Assembly (NCBI GenBank): GCA_031272615.1
Contig: JAISTL010000151.1
Span: 1-8,298 of the forward strand
Direction of reading: 5' to 3'
DNA length: 8,298 nt
Origin: Methylobacteriaceae bacterium
GTDB lineage: Bacteria > Pseudomonadota > Alphaproteobacteria > Rhizobiales > Beijerinckiaceae
Made by a program: the position numbers and the translations under genes. The notes under the pieces were generated by a model, which saw only the letters and a list, made by a program, of their open reading frames with translations, was not told where the DNA came from and did no database searches. The stretch's first letter is position 1. Every line of letters starts with the position of its first letter. This document shows, one piece after another, positions 1-6,268 of this stretch.

Positions 1-1
1 T

Positions 2-841
2 GAGCTTTCCAAAGTCGTTGGTGAGATCGACGGCGTGGTCGCCGGTGTCGACACATGGGACGAGGCTGTGTTTCAGTTGGCGCCGAAACTGAAGGTTATC
101 GCCCGGTTCGGTGTAGGGGTCGACAACATCGATTGTGCCGCGGCGACCCGTCACAATGTCGTCGTGACCAACGCCGCCGGCGGCAACTCCAACGCCGTCG
201 CTGAACTGACGGTTGGTCTCATCATATCCGCCATGCGCGCCATTGTGCCCCTGCACAATTCAACACGGCAGGGAGCATGGGACCGTTTTGTCGGAACCGA
301 GATTGTCAATCGCACGGTGGGCTTGCTGGGCTTCGGAAACATCGCCCGGAAAGTGGCGCGCAAACTGTCGGGTTTCGATGCCCGGATTATCGCCTATGAC
401 AAGTACCCCAATCTGGAAGCCGCGCAAACGCTGGGAGTTGAGATGGTTTCCGCTGACGATGTGCTGACCCGGTCCGATATTGTCTGCACGTTGTTGCCGA
501 GTTTGCCTGAAACCAAACATTTCATGAATAGCGAGACCTTCGGCAAAATGAAAGACGGTTCGTATTTCGTAAATACGGCGCGTGGGGCGCTGGTGGACGA
601 AGCGGCGCTCGCCGACGCCTTGACATCGGGAAAGCTCAGGGGAGCGGCTGTCGACGTCTACGAAAAGGAACCGGTCCTCAAAGACAATCCGTTGTTGAAG
701 CTGGACAATCTTGTCACAACTCCCCACACGGCCGCGGAAACGTATGAAACTTATACCCTGGTGGGGCGCATCACAGCCGAAGCTGTCCTGGATGTGCTGA
801 ATGGCCGGTCGCCCGCCAATCAGTTGAACAAGGTATCGTAG
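2..841 (+). CDS. D-2-hydroxyacid dehydrogenase, NAD-dependent (5'-truncated by the window)
   Basis: This is a cytoplasmic oxidoreductase of the D-isomer-specific 2-hydroxyacid dehydrogenase family, which interconverts 2-hydroxyacids and 2-oxoacids with NAD(P)H. The frame is open from the first bases (ELSKVVGEIDG...), so the true start lies upstream; a GTG at 35 is an internal Val codon. 279 residues are visible, so roughly 35-50 appear to be missing. Seen in the visible fragment: the family motif KVIARFGVGVDNID near residues 31-44, a Rossmann GFGNIA at 110-115, and an Asp about 18 residues later (AYD, ~133), which suggests NAD rather than NADP. The catalytic triad is in order: Arg in NTARGALVDE (~194), Glu in YEKEP (~223) and His in TPHTA (~242). 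The post-His segment is HTAAETYE rather than the common HIGGxTxEA, a mild variant. Stop TAG at 839-841. The substrate cannot be read from sequence; relatives include phosphoglycerate, hydroxypyruvate and (S)-sulfolactate dehydrogenases. It converges with moaA. The family call is secure, the substrate unknown. Confidence 0.93.
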   Translation, partial: ELSKVVGEIDGVVAGVDTWDEAVFQLAPKLKVIARFGVGVDNIDCAAATRHNVVVTNAAGGNSNAVAELTVGLIISAMRAIVPLHNSTRQGAWDRFVGTEIVNRTVGLLGFGNIARKVARKLSGFDARIIAYDKYPNLEAAQTLGVEMVSADDVLTRSDIVCTLLPSLPETKHFMNSETFGKMKDGSYFVNTARGALVDEAALADALTSGKLRGAAVDVYEKEPVLKDNPLLKLDNLVTTPHTAAETYETYTLVGRITAEAVLDVLNGRSPANQLNKVS

Positions 842-883
842 AACGCTTTGTTGTTCTGCCGGGACATCTCCGGAAGTGTTGAA

Positions 884-921
884 GCCCGGGAGTATCAATG
901 CGAACCAGGACACTCCCGGGC
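884..921. terminator. GC-rich inverted repeat between convergent genes, possible bidirectional terminator
   Basis: GCCCGGGAGT (884-893) is the exact reverse complement of ACTCCCGGGC (912-921). The spacer is 18 nt, and two more pairs can form inside the stem after one mismatch. It lies in the 123-bp gap between the stop codons of the 2-hydroxyacid dehydrogenase and moaA, where a shared terminator would be expected. No T-run follows on either strand, so a classical intrinsic terminator is not proven. The rest of the gap shows only weak GC-rich self-complementarity. Confidence 0.45.
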
Positions 922-964
922 CGTCGGCGCCGTTTCTGACGCCGTCCGTGCCCGGGGATTCGTT

Positions 965-1972
965 TCACCCTCCCGTGACATTCATCGGCCGGGTCACCTG
1001 GATGCGGTTGAGCGCGTCGGCGGAAAAGGCGTGACCGTGGGGCTTGAGCAGTACCGCCCGGCGGATGGCGGCGGATGTGGGGGCGTCGTCGCCGGGGAAT
1101 TGGCGCAGCGGCGCGCGCAAATCCACGGCGAAATCGCGTCCCAGGCACGGATGGAGCAAGCCGGAGCAGGTGACCCGCACCCGGTCGCAGCCGGCGCAGA
1201 AACGGGCGGAAATGGGCGAAATGAACCCGAGTTTGCCGCCGGTCTCCGTCACCCGCACCCAACGCGCCGGTCCGCCGGAGGTTTCGGCGACGGGCTCGAG
1301 GGTGAATTCCCGGCATAACCGCTCGCGGATTGCCGCCATCGGAACGAATTGCGCGGCGCGGTCAACGTCGATGTCGCCCATCGGCATCACTTCGATGACG
1401 GTGAGCGCCATGCCCCGGCCGTGGGCGAAACGCAGCAGCCCGGCGATGTCGGTTTCGTTGAGTCCCTTCAGCGCCACGGTGTTGATTTTCACCGCCAGCC
1501 CGGCGTTTTGCGCCGCGTCGATGCCGTTGAGCACTGCGGCCAACGAACCGCCGCGCGTGATCGCGCCGTAGCGGTCGGGGTCCAGGCTGTCGAGAGACAC
1601 GTTTACCCGCCTGACGCCGCACTCCGCCAGTTCCGCGGCATATCGGGCGAGCTGTGAGCCGTTGGTGGTCAGGGTCAGCTCATCCAGCAGGCCCGCGACA
1701 AGGTGCCGGGAGACGGCGCGGAACAGCCGCATGACGCCGCGGCGCAGCAGCGGTTCGCCGCCGGTGATCCGTACCCGGCGCACGCCGAACCCCATGAACA
1801 CCCGGACGAGGCGTTCCAACTCTTCCAGCGTCAGTATCCCGGCGCGCGGCACAAAACGGGTCCCGCCGCCGATGCAATACACGCAGCGCATGTCGCAGCG
1901 GTCGGTCACCGATAATCTCAAGGAGGAGACAACTCTGCCGAAGGCATCGATGAGAGGCGGAGCTGCGGGCAT
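965..1972 (-). CDS. moaA: GTP 3',8-cyclase MoaA (molybdenum cofactor biosynthesis)
   Basis: MoaA is a cytoplasmic radical-SAM enzyme. With MoaC it converts GTP to cyclic pyranopterin monophosphate, the first step of molybdenum/tungsten cofactor synthesis. The protein has 335 residues, normal for the family. The N-terminal SAM cluster motif is CDMRCVYC (Cys26, Cys30, Cys33), followed by TGGEPLLR (70-77). The C-terminal 4Fe-4S cluster that holds GTP has Cys259, Cys262 and Cys276, with Arg264 and Arg266 at the spacing of the substrate-binding arginines of Staphylococcus MoaA. The chain ends in the essential Gly-Gly tail (VTGG), so the enzyme looks complete. After Cys33 the usual 'MP' is replaced by IGGG. 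The ATG at 1972 is the first start after an in-frame stop at 2009-2011, and no alternative start lies between; no clear Shine-Dalgarno precedes it. It lies 109 bp downstream of the regulator on the same strand, so read-through is possible. No other cofactor gene is in the window. Confidence 0.95.
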   Translation of the reverse strand: MPAAPPLIDAFGRVVSSLRLSVTDRCDMRCVYCIGGGTRFVPRAGILTLEELERLVRVFMGFGVRRVRITGGEPLLRRGVMRLFRAVSRHLVAGLLDELTLTTNGSQLARYAAELAECGVRRVNVSLDSLDPDRYGAITRGGSLAAVLNGIDAAQNAGLAVKINTVALKGLNETDIAGLLRFAHGRGMALTVIEVMPMGDIDVDRAAQFVPMAAIRERLCREFTLEPVAETSGGPARWVRVTETGGKLGFISPISARFCAGCDRVRVTCSGLLHPCLGRDFAVDLRAPLRQFPGDDAPTSAAIRRAVLLKPHGHAFSADALNRIQVTRPMNVTGG

Positions 1973-2012
1973 GGTCGGTTCTGACGGAGTGAGGGGCGGG
2001 AGGGAAGGTCAG

Positions 2013-2036
2013 GCGGCGGCGAAGAACCGTCGCCGC
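2013..2036. other. Stem-loop in the regulator-moaA spacer
   Basis: GCGGCGGCG (2013-2021) pairs with CGTCGCCGC (2028-2036) around a 6-nt loop. On the plus strand this gives nine pairs including one G-U; on the minus strand, the direction of the flanking genes, one pair is a C-A mismatch. It sits just after the regulator stop codon and before moaA, so it could attenuate read-through. The minus-strand sequence after it has no T-run, while TTTT follows on the plus strand where no gene needs a terminator. The rest of the 109-bp spacer shows nothing recognisable. Confidence 0.3.
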
Positions 2037-2081
2037 GGTTTTAAGCAAAGGCGGGGGCGAATGCAAGGGCGACGACGGCCG

Positions 2082-3893
2082 TTAACCGGCGCCCGCTTCG
2101 CCGAGCTTGCGCCACATGGTGCTGCGGCTGATGCCGAGGCGCCTGGCGGCCCGGGTCTGGTTCATGTTCTCCTGCTCCAGCACCGCGCGGATGACTTCAC
2201 GGGTGATGGCGTCCAGGTTCCCGGAAAGATCCGGTTGCGGCAGCGGGAGCGCGGTGGACTCGCCGGGGTTCTGGCTGTCCAGCGCCAGGCGGGTTTCCTC
2301 CTCGCCGATATAGGGAGAATCCGCCTGGAAAATCAGTTCCTTGATGACTTTCTTGAACTGGTCGATATTGCCGACCCAGCGGTGTTTCTGCAGCAGGTCC
2401 ATGGCCTGGGGTTGAAAACCGATCACTTGGGTGCCCATCTGGATGTTCAGTTCGTTGACATAAAGAATCGCCAGGCTGGGGATGTCGCTGGCCCGCTCGT
2501 TCAGCGTCGGCATGGTGATGCACAGGGCCTCGGCGCGGTAGAGGATGAAATACATCAGGTCGCTCTTGTCGAAGGCGACCTTCTGCCCGGGCACGCAGGA
2601 CATGACAATTCTGTTCTTTTTCTGCAGGTTGCCGGCGGTGATGAACTTCTCGAACTCGATGTAAAGCTCTTCGTCGATGGACTGCATGTTCTTGAAATAA
2701 ATGGTCATATCGGCGCCGTTGACGAAGGAATCCTGGTCTTTCAGGATGCGGCGCAGTTGCCCGGGAGTGGTGTAACGGCAATCGATCACCGGCATGGCCG
2801 CCCGGAACACGTTGCTTTTCTGGAACAGCGAATAGGCGATGGTATCCTTGCCGGTGCCCCTCTGCCCGGAAATCATCACCGGCAGATGCGAGCCGGCAAG
2901 TTTGGCGATATGCTTGAGAACCCCCTGAAGATAACGGTTGTTGGTGTTGAAGGTTTCATAGTTGACCAGCGGCGCGGAGACGGAATCACGGAAATAGACG
3001 GCCCGCGGGTCGAAGCTGGTGATGTCCATCGAAGGAAGGCAGTGGAAAATGACGATATCGCGCTCATAGTGCGAGGTGATCCGTCCGGTGATTTTCCAAC
3101 TCTGGTCATTGATATTCTTGAAAAACACCAGTTCGTCATCATAGGCGAAATTGCCGACGAGGGTCTTCAGCTCGGAGTCCAGCGCGTCAAACACCGGCGC
3201 GTCGGAATGAATGCTGGAATACAGCAGGCTTTTGTCCATGCCGTAGGCAAACACCTGTTCCGGCAGGCTTTTGACGATCTTGAAATACAGGCCGTTGATT
3301 TCCTGCAGCTTGTTGATGCTCTCCACCAGCTTGACCGCCTGATCGAAAGACGCGACCACGCTCTCGCGGCCCGAGGTCACGAGGATGATGTTGAAGCCGA
3401 TGCGTTTGGCCGCGACCGTTGTGACAACGTCGCCGATGACCAGGTTGAAATCCTTTTCCTTGAGCTCCGCCAACCGTTCGCGGATTTCATCCTCGCTGTT
3501 CACCGTCACCACATGGCCGCGATATTGCAGCAGCTCGCAGATCGCCTGCGCCGTCCGGCTGATCTTCGGGAAGCCGACAATGGCAAACCGCCCGGAATAG
3601 CTTTGCGCCTGGCGGATGGCGCGCAGCATGTCCTGCGCCGACAGGCCCATGTCCACCACCGGAATCTGCACCCGGCGCTCAATCAGCTCCGCCGTTCCGG
3701 CCCGGGAAATGATGACGGAATAACCGTTGTGCTGAAGCTCGCGGGCAAGGTCGGCGCCCTCGCGCATGTCGGCGGTGAAGGCGTCCACCTCGATGTCTTT
3801 GCGGGTGCGCGCCACTTCGAGGATGAGTTCCCGCAGACCGTCATAGGGGGCGATGGCAAGGATTTTCACCGGATTCCGGCCCGATGCGGGCAT
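2082..3893 (-). CDS. PrpR-N-type transcriptional regulator with a degenerate AAA+ domain and Fis-type HTH
   Basis: A 603-residue cytoplasmic DNA-binding regulator, probably of the divergent dehydrogenase/TRAP operon. Residues ~8-200 resemble the PrpR N-terminal ligand-sensing domain (VKILAIAPYDGL; GFNIILVTSGRESV at 166-179). Residues ~205-310 may be a PAS-like fold (weak call). Residues ~318-525 are a sigma-54-activator-type AAA+ domain with Walker A GQRGTGKD (343-350), LNERASDIP (464-472) and WVGN (506-509). Two key elements are absent: the segment that should carry the GAFTGA sigma-54 loop is missing between DCRYTTPGQL (371-380) and TIYF (397-400), and Walker B reads TIYFKN with no acidic pair. 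Residues ~560-598 form a Fis-type HTH (NQTRAARRLGISRSTMWRKL). ATP hydrolysis and sigma-54 contact are therefore unlikely; TyrR is the known precedent for a family member working with sigma-70. The ATG at 3893 is chosen because AGGAG lies 8 nt upstream of it. The ligand is unknown; PrpR itself senses 2-methylcitrate. The family is secure, the regulated target inferred from divergence. Confidence 0.88.
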   Translation of the reverse strand: MPASGRNPVKILAIAPYDGLRELILEVARTRKDIEVDAFTADMREGADLARELQHNGYSVIISRAGTAELIERRVQIPVVDMGLSAQDMLRAIRQAQSYSGRFAIVGFPKISRTAQAICELLQYRGHVVTVNSEDEIRERLAELKEKDFNLVIGDVVTTVAAKRIGFNIILVTSGRESVVASFDQAVKLVESINKLQEINGLYFKIVKSLPEQVFAYGMDKSLLYSSIHSDAPVFDALDSELKTLVGNFAYDDELVFFKNINDQSWKITGRITSHYERDIVIFHCLPSMDITSFDPRAVYFRDSVSAPLVNYETFNTNNRYLQGVLKHIAKLAGSHLPVMISGQRGTGKDTIAYSLFQKSNVFRAAMPVIDCRYTTPGQLRRILKDQDSFVNGADMTIYFKNMQSIDEELYIEFEKFITAGNLQKKNRIVMSCVPGQKVAFDKSDLMYFILYRAEALCITMPTLNERASDIPSLAILYVNELNIQMGTQVIGFQPQAMDLLQKHRWVGNIDQFKKVIKELIFQADSPYIGEEETRLALDSQNPGESTALPLPQPDLSGNLDAITREVIRAVLEQENMNQTRAARRLGISRSTMWRKLGEAGAG

Positions 3894-3900
3894 GACCTGA

Positions 3901-3906
3901 TCTCCT
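3901..3906 (-). promoter_or_regulatory. Ribosome binding site of the PrpR-N-type regulator
   Basis: Read on the minus strand this is AGGAGA, with AGGAG ending 8 nt before the ATG at 3893. It fixes the start of the regulator and argues against the internal GTG at residue 8. Confidence 0.7.
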
Positions 3907-3921
3907 GAACGCGAACAACTT

Positions 3922-3937
3922 TTTCATTTTGAAACAT
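3922..3937. promoter_or_regulatory. Operator-like site 1 (TTTCA-TTT-TGAAA palindrome)
   Basis: A perfect 5-3-5 inverted repeat, TTTCA (3922-3926) and TGAAA (3930-3934), contains the first copy of TTTTGAAACA (3927-3936). It lies about 30 bp upstream of the regulator start codon, within its likely leader or promoter, so binding here would suit autoregulation. The motif is seen; the binding protein is inferred. Confidence 0.5.
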
Positions 3938-3962
3938 ATTTCGCTAAACTGTTCAAGCCTTG

Positions 3963-3979
3963 TGTTTCAAAAATAAACA
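3963..3979. promoter_or_regulatory. Operator-like site 2 (TGTTT-N7-AAACA)
   Basis: TGTTT (3963-3967) and AAACA (3975-3979) form a perfect inverted repeat. TGTTTCAAAA (3963-3972) is the exact reverse complement of the TTTTGAAACA found at sites 1 and 3. A wider inverted repeat, AACTGTT (3947-3953) and AACAGTT (3976-3982), encloses most of it. Its position in the divergent spacer suits control of either gene. Confidence 0.5.
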
Positions 3980-4002
3980 GTTCTATGCAAAACGGAATAA
4001 TA

Positions 4003-4012
4003 TTTCCGGAAA
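4003..4012. promoter_or_regulatory. Perfect 10-bp palindrome TTTCCGGAAA in the divergent spacer
   Basis: TTTCCGGAAA is self-complementary and sits near the centre of the 231-bp divergent region, within an AT-rich stretch. It is distinct from the TTTTGAAACA motif and could be a site for a second factor or chance. The only support is its symmetry and position. Confidence 0.25.
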
Positions 4013-4048
4013 AGTGCCGGCGGAGACCAAACATGGCGTTGTTTTTCA

Positions 4049-4075
4049 TTGACATCGGGCTTCGCTCCATACAAT
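4049..4075 (+). promoter_or_regulatory. Putative sigma-70-type promoter of the dehydrogenase/TRAP operon
   Basis: TTGACA (4049-4054) is a perfect -35 element and TACAAT (4070-4075) matches TATAAT at five of six bases. The spacer is 15 nt, shorter than the usual 16-18, so the promoter may be weak or need help. Initiation near 4082 is expected, giving a leader of about 43 nt. Operator-like site 3 would then lie just downstream of the start point. No sigma-54 -24/-12 element (GG-N10-GC in the right context) was found here, which fits the regulator's loss of the sigma-54 loop. Confidence 0.45.
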
Positions 4076-4089
4076 CGTTGTACGACAAG

Positions 4090-4107
4090 TTCAATTTTGA
4101 AACAGTT
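4090..4107. promoter_or_regulatory. Operator-like site 3 (TTCAATTTTGAA palindrome)
   Basis: TTCAATTTTGAA (4090-4101) is a perfect palindrome with a 2-bp centre. It contains the third exact TTTTGAAACA (4095-4104) and runs into AAACAGTT (4100-4107), also present at 3975-3982. It lies 18 bp before the dehydrogenase start codon and downstream of the proposed transcription start, a position typical of repressor or roadblock sites. Confidence 0.5.
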
Positions 4108-4124
4108 ACCCTGGGGGCAAAGGA

Positions 4125-5147
4125 ATGAAAGCGGCATTTGTCATTGACAGCAACAAGGTCGCCATCGAGGAGATCGACAAACCGGTACCGGCGGAGAACG
4201 AGGTTCTGATCAAGGTTGAGATCGCCGGTGTTTGCGGTTCAGATTTGCACCTGTTTCACGGCACCCACGCCTTTCGCAAGCCGCCGGCCATTCTCGGGCA
4301 CGAAGTGGCCGGGACGGTGGTTGAAGTCGGCAAAAACGCCAAAAAATACCAAATCGGCGACCGGGTGACGGTGTTGCCGCAGGTGGCCTGCGGCACATGC
4401 GAATATTGCCGCAAGGGCCTGGAAAACCTGTGTATCAACAAGGTCGTTCCGGGTACGCCGAAGTGGATCGGCACCTTCGTGGAGTATTTCCCGTCGCCCG
4501 AACAGGTGGTCTACCCGCTCAACGACAACATCTCCATGGCGGTGGGGGCGCTCATCGAGCCGCTGGCCGTGGCGGTGCGCGTCATCAACAAAATTTCCGT
4601 ACCGGAGAAAGACAGCATCGTCATTCTCGGTACCGGCAGCATCGGCATGCTGACACTGGTGGTGGCGCGGGAGCGCGGCTACAAAAACATCATCTGCACC
4701 GACACCGCTGAATTCAACCGGAAGATGGCGCTGGAACTGGGCGCTTCGGCGGCTGTCGACCCGCTGAGCGAGGATGTTCCGGCCCGGGTGCGGGAACTGA
4801 CCGGGGGCAGGGGGGCGGATGTCGCCATCATCGCCGCCGGCGCGCCGAACATTTTTGACCAGGCCACCGCCTCGCTGCACAAATGCGGGCAGGTCGGCAT
4901 CGTCGCCATGATCACCAAAAACATCCCGGTTTATACCTACAGCACGGTGTTCAACGAACTCACCGTGTTCGGCGCCATGACCTACTCGACCAAGGATTTC
5001 GAGGACGCGTGGGAAATGGTCAACAACGGGCTCGATTTGAGCAAATTCGTCACCCAGACTCTGGACCTCGATCATACGCAACAGGCGCTCGATGTGTTGA
5101 GCGAAAAAAAAGAAAACGTCATCAAGGTTCAGGTCAAAGTATCCTGA
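4125..5147 (+). CDS. Zinc-dependent medium-chain alcohol/polyol dehydrogenase (threonine/sorbitol dehydrogenase-like)
   Basis: A cytoplasmic NAD-dependent dehydrogenase of the medium-chain family, oxidising a secondary hydroxyl group of an alcohol, polyol, sugar acid or hydroxy amino acid. 340 residues is standard. Catalytic zinc ligands are visible: Cys37 (GVCGSD), His59-Glu60 (GHE) and Glu145 (ALIEP). The structural zinc lobe is complete with Cys89, Cys92, Cys95 and Cys103. The Rossmann motif is GTGSIG (169-174), and Asp193 at the end of the second strand favours NAD over NADP. First gene of the plus-strand operon; dctP starts 26 bp after its stop. The ATG at 4125 agrees with the family N-terminus (MKAAF...). 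AAGGA directly abuts the ATG, too close for a normal Shine-Dalgarno, so GGGGG at 4113-4117 may serve. An A8 run occurs near the 3' end. Paired with a TRAP importer, it probably acts on the imported compound or its product; the exact substrate is unknown. Confidence 0.92.
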   Translation: MKAAFVIDSNKVAIEEIDKPVPAENEVLIKVEIAGVCGSDLHLFHGTHAFRKPPAILGHEVAGTVVEVGKNAKKYQIGDRVTVLPQVACGTCEYCRKGLENLCINKVVPGTPKWIGTFVEYFPSPEQVVYPLNDNISMAVGALIEPLAVAVRVINKISVPEKDSIVILGTGSIGMLTLVVARERGYKNIICTDTAEFNRKMALELGASAAVDPLSEDVPARVRELTGGRGADVAIIAAGAPNIFDQATASLHKCGQVGIVAMITKNIPVYTYSTVFNELTVFGAMTYSTKDFEDAWEMVNNGLDLSKFVTQTLDLDHTQQALDVLSEKKENVIKVQVKVS

Positions 5148-5173
5148 CAACTTTTCAGAAGAGGAAGCAAAAC

Positions 5174-6196
5174 ATGAATAAGGCTGCAAAATTACTGTTG
5201 GGAACCGCTTGTGGACTGTTCATCGCGCTGCCGGCGTTCGGTGCCTGCGAGCCCAAACCCGTTCCGGCGGGCAGCACCGATTTCGGCGCGCCGGTGGAAC
5301 TGAAACTCGGGCACATCCAGTCGGAAACCGATTTCTGGCATCTCGGCTCGGTGAAGTTCAAGGAGGAACTGGAGAAGCGCTCCAACGGCAACCTGACGCT
5401 GGCGATTTTCCCCAACTCCACCCTGGGGGGAGACCGTGACCTGGTGGAAGGCATGCAGATGGGGACCGTTGATTTCGGCCTCGTCGCCGGTGTGCTCGGC
5501 AACTTCGCCCCGTCCATCCAGCTGTTGGAACTGCCCTATCTGTTCGATGACCATGACCAATTCGTCAAGGTCGTCTACGGCCCCATCGGCAAGAAGATTT
5601 CCGATGATGTCTACAAGAACTCCACCGTCTGCCTGTTGAGCTGGTGGGACCGCGGCCCCCGCGAGGTGACCTCCAACAAGCCGATCAACACGCTGGCGGA
5701 CATCCAGGGCCTGAAGATCCGTCTGCCGGAAATCGCCGCCATGGTCGACACCTGGAAGCATATGGGCGCGACGCCGACTCCGATGGCCTGGAGCGAGGTC
5801 TACACCGGTCTGCAGCAGGGCGTCATCGAGGCGCAGGAAAACCCGATTCCGTTCATTTACGGCGGGCGTATCCACGAGGTGCAGAAATACATCGCCATGA
5901 CCGACCACAAGTATGAGTACGTCACCATCACCATGTCCGGCGGCACGTGGGACAAGCTGTCTCCGCTGCAGCAGAAGGTGATGATCGAAGCGGCCGAGGC
6001 GGCCACCGAATATGAGAATGCCCTGGTCCGTGACAAGACCAAGGAACTTCTGGACGAGATGGTCAAGGGCGGTATGCAGGTGACCAACCCGGACAAGAAG
6101 GAGTTCGCCGCCAAGGCGCGGGAGGCCCACGAGACGTTTGCCAAGAGCGTCGACCTTGACCTCTACAAGGAGATCCTGAAGACCATCGGTCGTTGA
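5174..6196 (+). CDS. dctP: TRAP transporter solute-binding protein, DctP family
   Basis: The periplasmic binding subunit of a tripartite ATP-independent periplasmic transporter; it captures a small organic anion and delivers it to the membrane subunits. 340 residues, normal for DctP. The N-terminus is a signal peptide: MNKAAK, a hydrophobic core at ~7-20, then PAFGAC. Cleavage after Gly23 (A-F-G) fits signal peptidase I, although Cys25 leaves a weak lipoprotein possibility. Family features: FPNSTLGGDRDLVEGMQMGTVD (80-100), ELPYLF (119-124), GLKIRLPE with Arg183, which in the family binds the substrate carboxylate, and GVIEAQENP (216-224). The open frame extends far upstream, but the ATG at 5174 is chosen because AGGA lies 8 nt before it and the signal peptide begins there. 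The spacer after it is unusually long and structured, which may raise its mRNA level over dctQM. Carboxylate binding is likely; the identity of the ligand is not readable. Confidence 0.94.
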   Translation: MNKAAKLLLGTACGLFIALPAFGACEPKPVPAGSTDFGAPVELKLGHIQSETDFWHLGSVKFKEELEKRSNGNLTLAIFPNSTLGGDRDLVEGMQMGTVDFGLVAGVLGNFAPSIQLLELPYLFDDHDQFVKVVYGPIGKKISDDVYKNSTVCLLSWWDRGPREVTSNKPINTLADIQGLKIRLPEIAAMVDTWKHMGATPTPMAWSEVYTGLQQGVIEAQENPIPFIYGGRIHEVQKYIAMTDHKYEYVTITMSGGTWDKLSPLQQKVMIEAAEAATEYENALVRDKTKELLDEMVKGGMQVTNPDKKEFAAKAREAHETFAKSVDLDLYKEILKTIGR

Positions 6197-6219
6197 TCAT
6201 CTTCGTCCGGCGTTGAGTT

Positions 6220-6254
6220 TGGCGGGGTATTCCCGTTTCGGAAATATCCCGCTA
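6220..6254 (+). ncRNA. Stem-loop in the dctP-dctQ spacer (likely mRNA-stabilising or attenuating)
   Basis: GCGGGGTATT (6222-6231) pairs with AATATCCCGC (6243-6252), with one G-U pair. After one C-A mismatch, three more pairs (6233-6235 with 6239-6241) close on a TTT triloop; one G-U and one T-A pair extend the base to 6220/6254. It begins 23 nt after the dctP stop. No T-run follows, so it more likely protects the upstream mRNA from 3' exonucleases or partly attenuates transcription than terminates it. TATAGT at 6253-6258 resembles a -10 box, but no good -35 precedes it. Confidence 0.6.
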
Positions 6255-6268
6255 TAGTGCGCCCGTGT

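Noticed and set aside
35..37. GTG as the start of the 2-hydroxyacid dehydrogenase
   Set aside because: The frame is open and family-like upstream to the window edge, so this is an internal valine.
1973..2081. Molybdenum cofactor riboswitch upstream of moaA
   Set aside because: The spacer is only 109 bp and shows one simple GC hairpin, not the multi-stem architecture of that riboswitch.
1662..3908. A long plus-strand open frame (about 748 codons) opposite the regulator and the start of moaA
   Set aside because: It is antisense to two genes with clear domains and catalytic motifs, its translation matches no family I recognise, and it looks like a GC-rich shadow frame.
3999..4020. Minus-strand GGCAC segment resembling a sigma-54 -24 element
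   Set aside because: The expected GC at the -12 position is absent (GA instead), and the regulator lacks the sigma-54 contact loop.
4883..5173. An N-terminal extension of about 97 residues for the TRAP binding protein
   Set aside because: It overlaps the end of the dehydrogenase in another frame, and the Shine-Dalgarno and signal peptide both place the start at 5174.
4239..5189. Minus-strand open frame of about 316 codons opposite the dehydrogenase
   Set aside because: It is antisense to a gene with complete zinc and NAD motifs and has no recognisable domain of its own.
6213..6258. Internal promoter for dctQM (TTGAGT and TATAGT)
   Set aside because: The two boxes are 34 bp apart, and the sequence at correct spacing (TTCCCG) is a poor -35; the stem-loop explains this stretch better.
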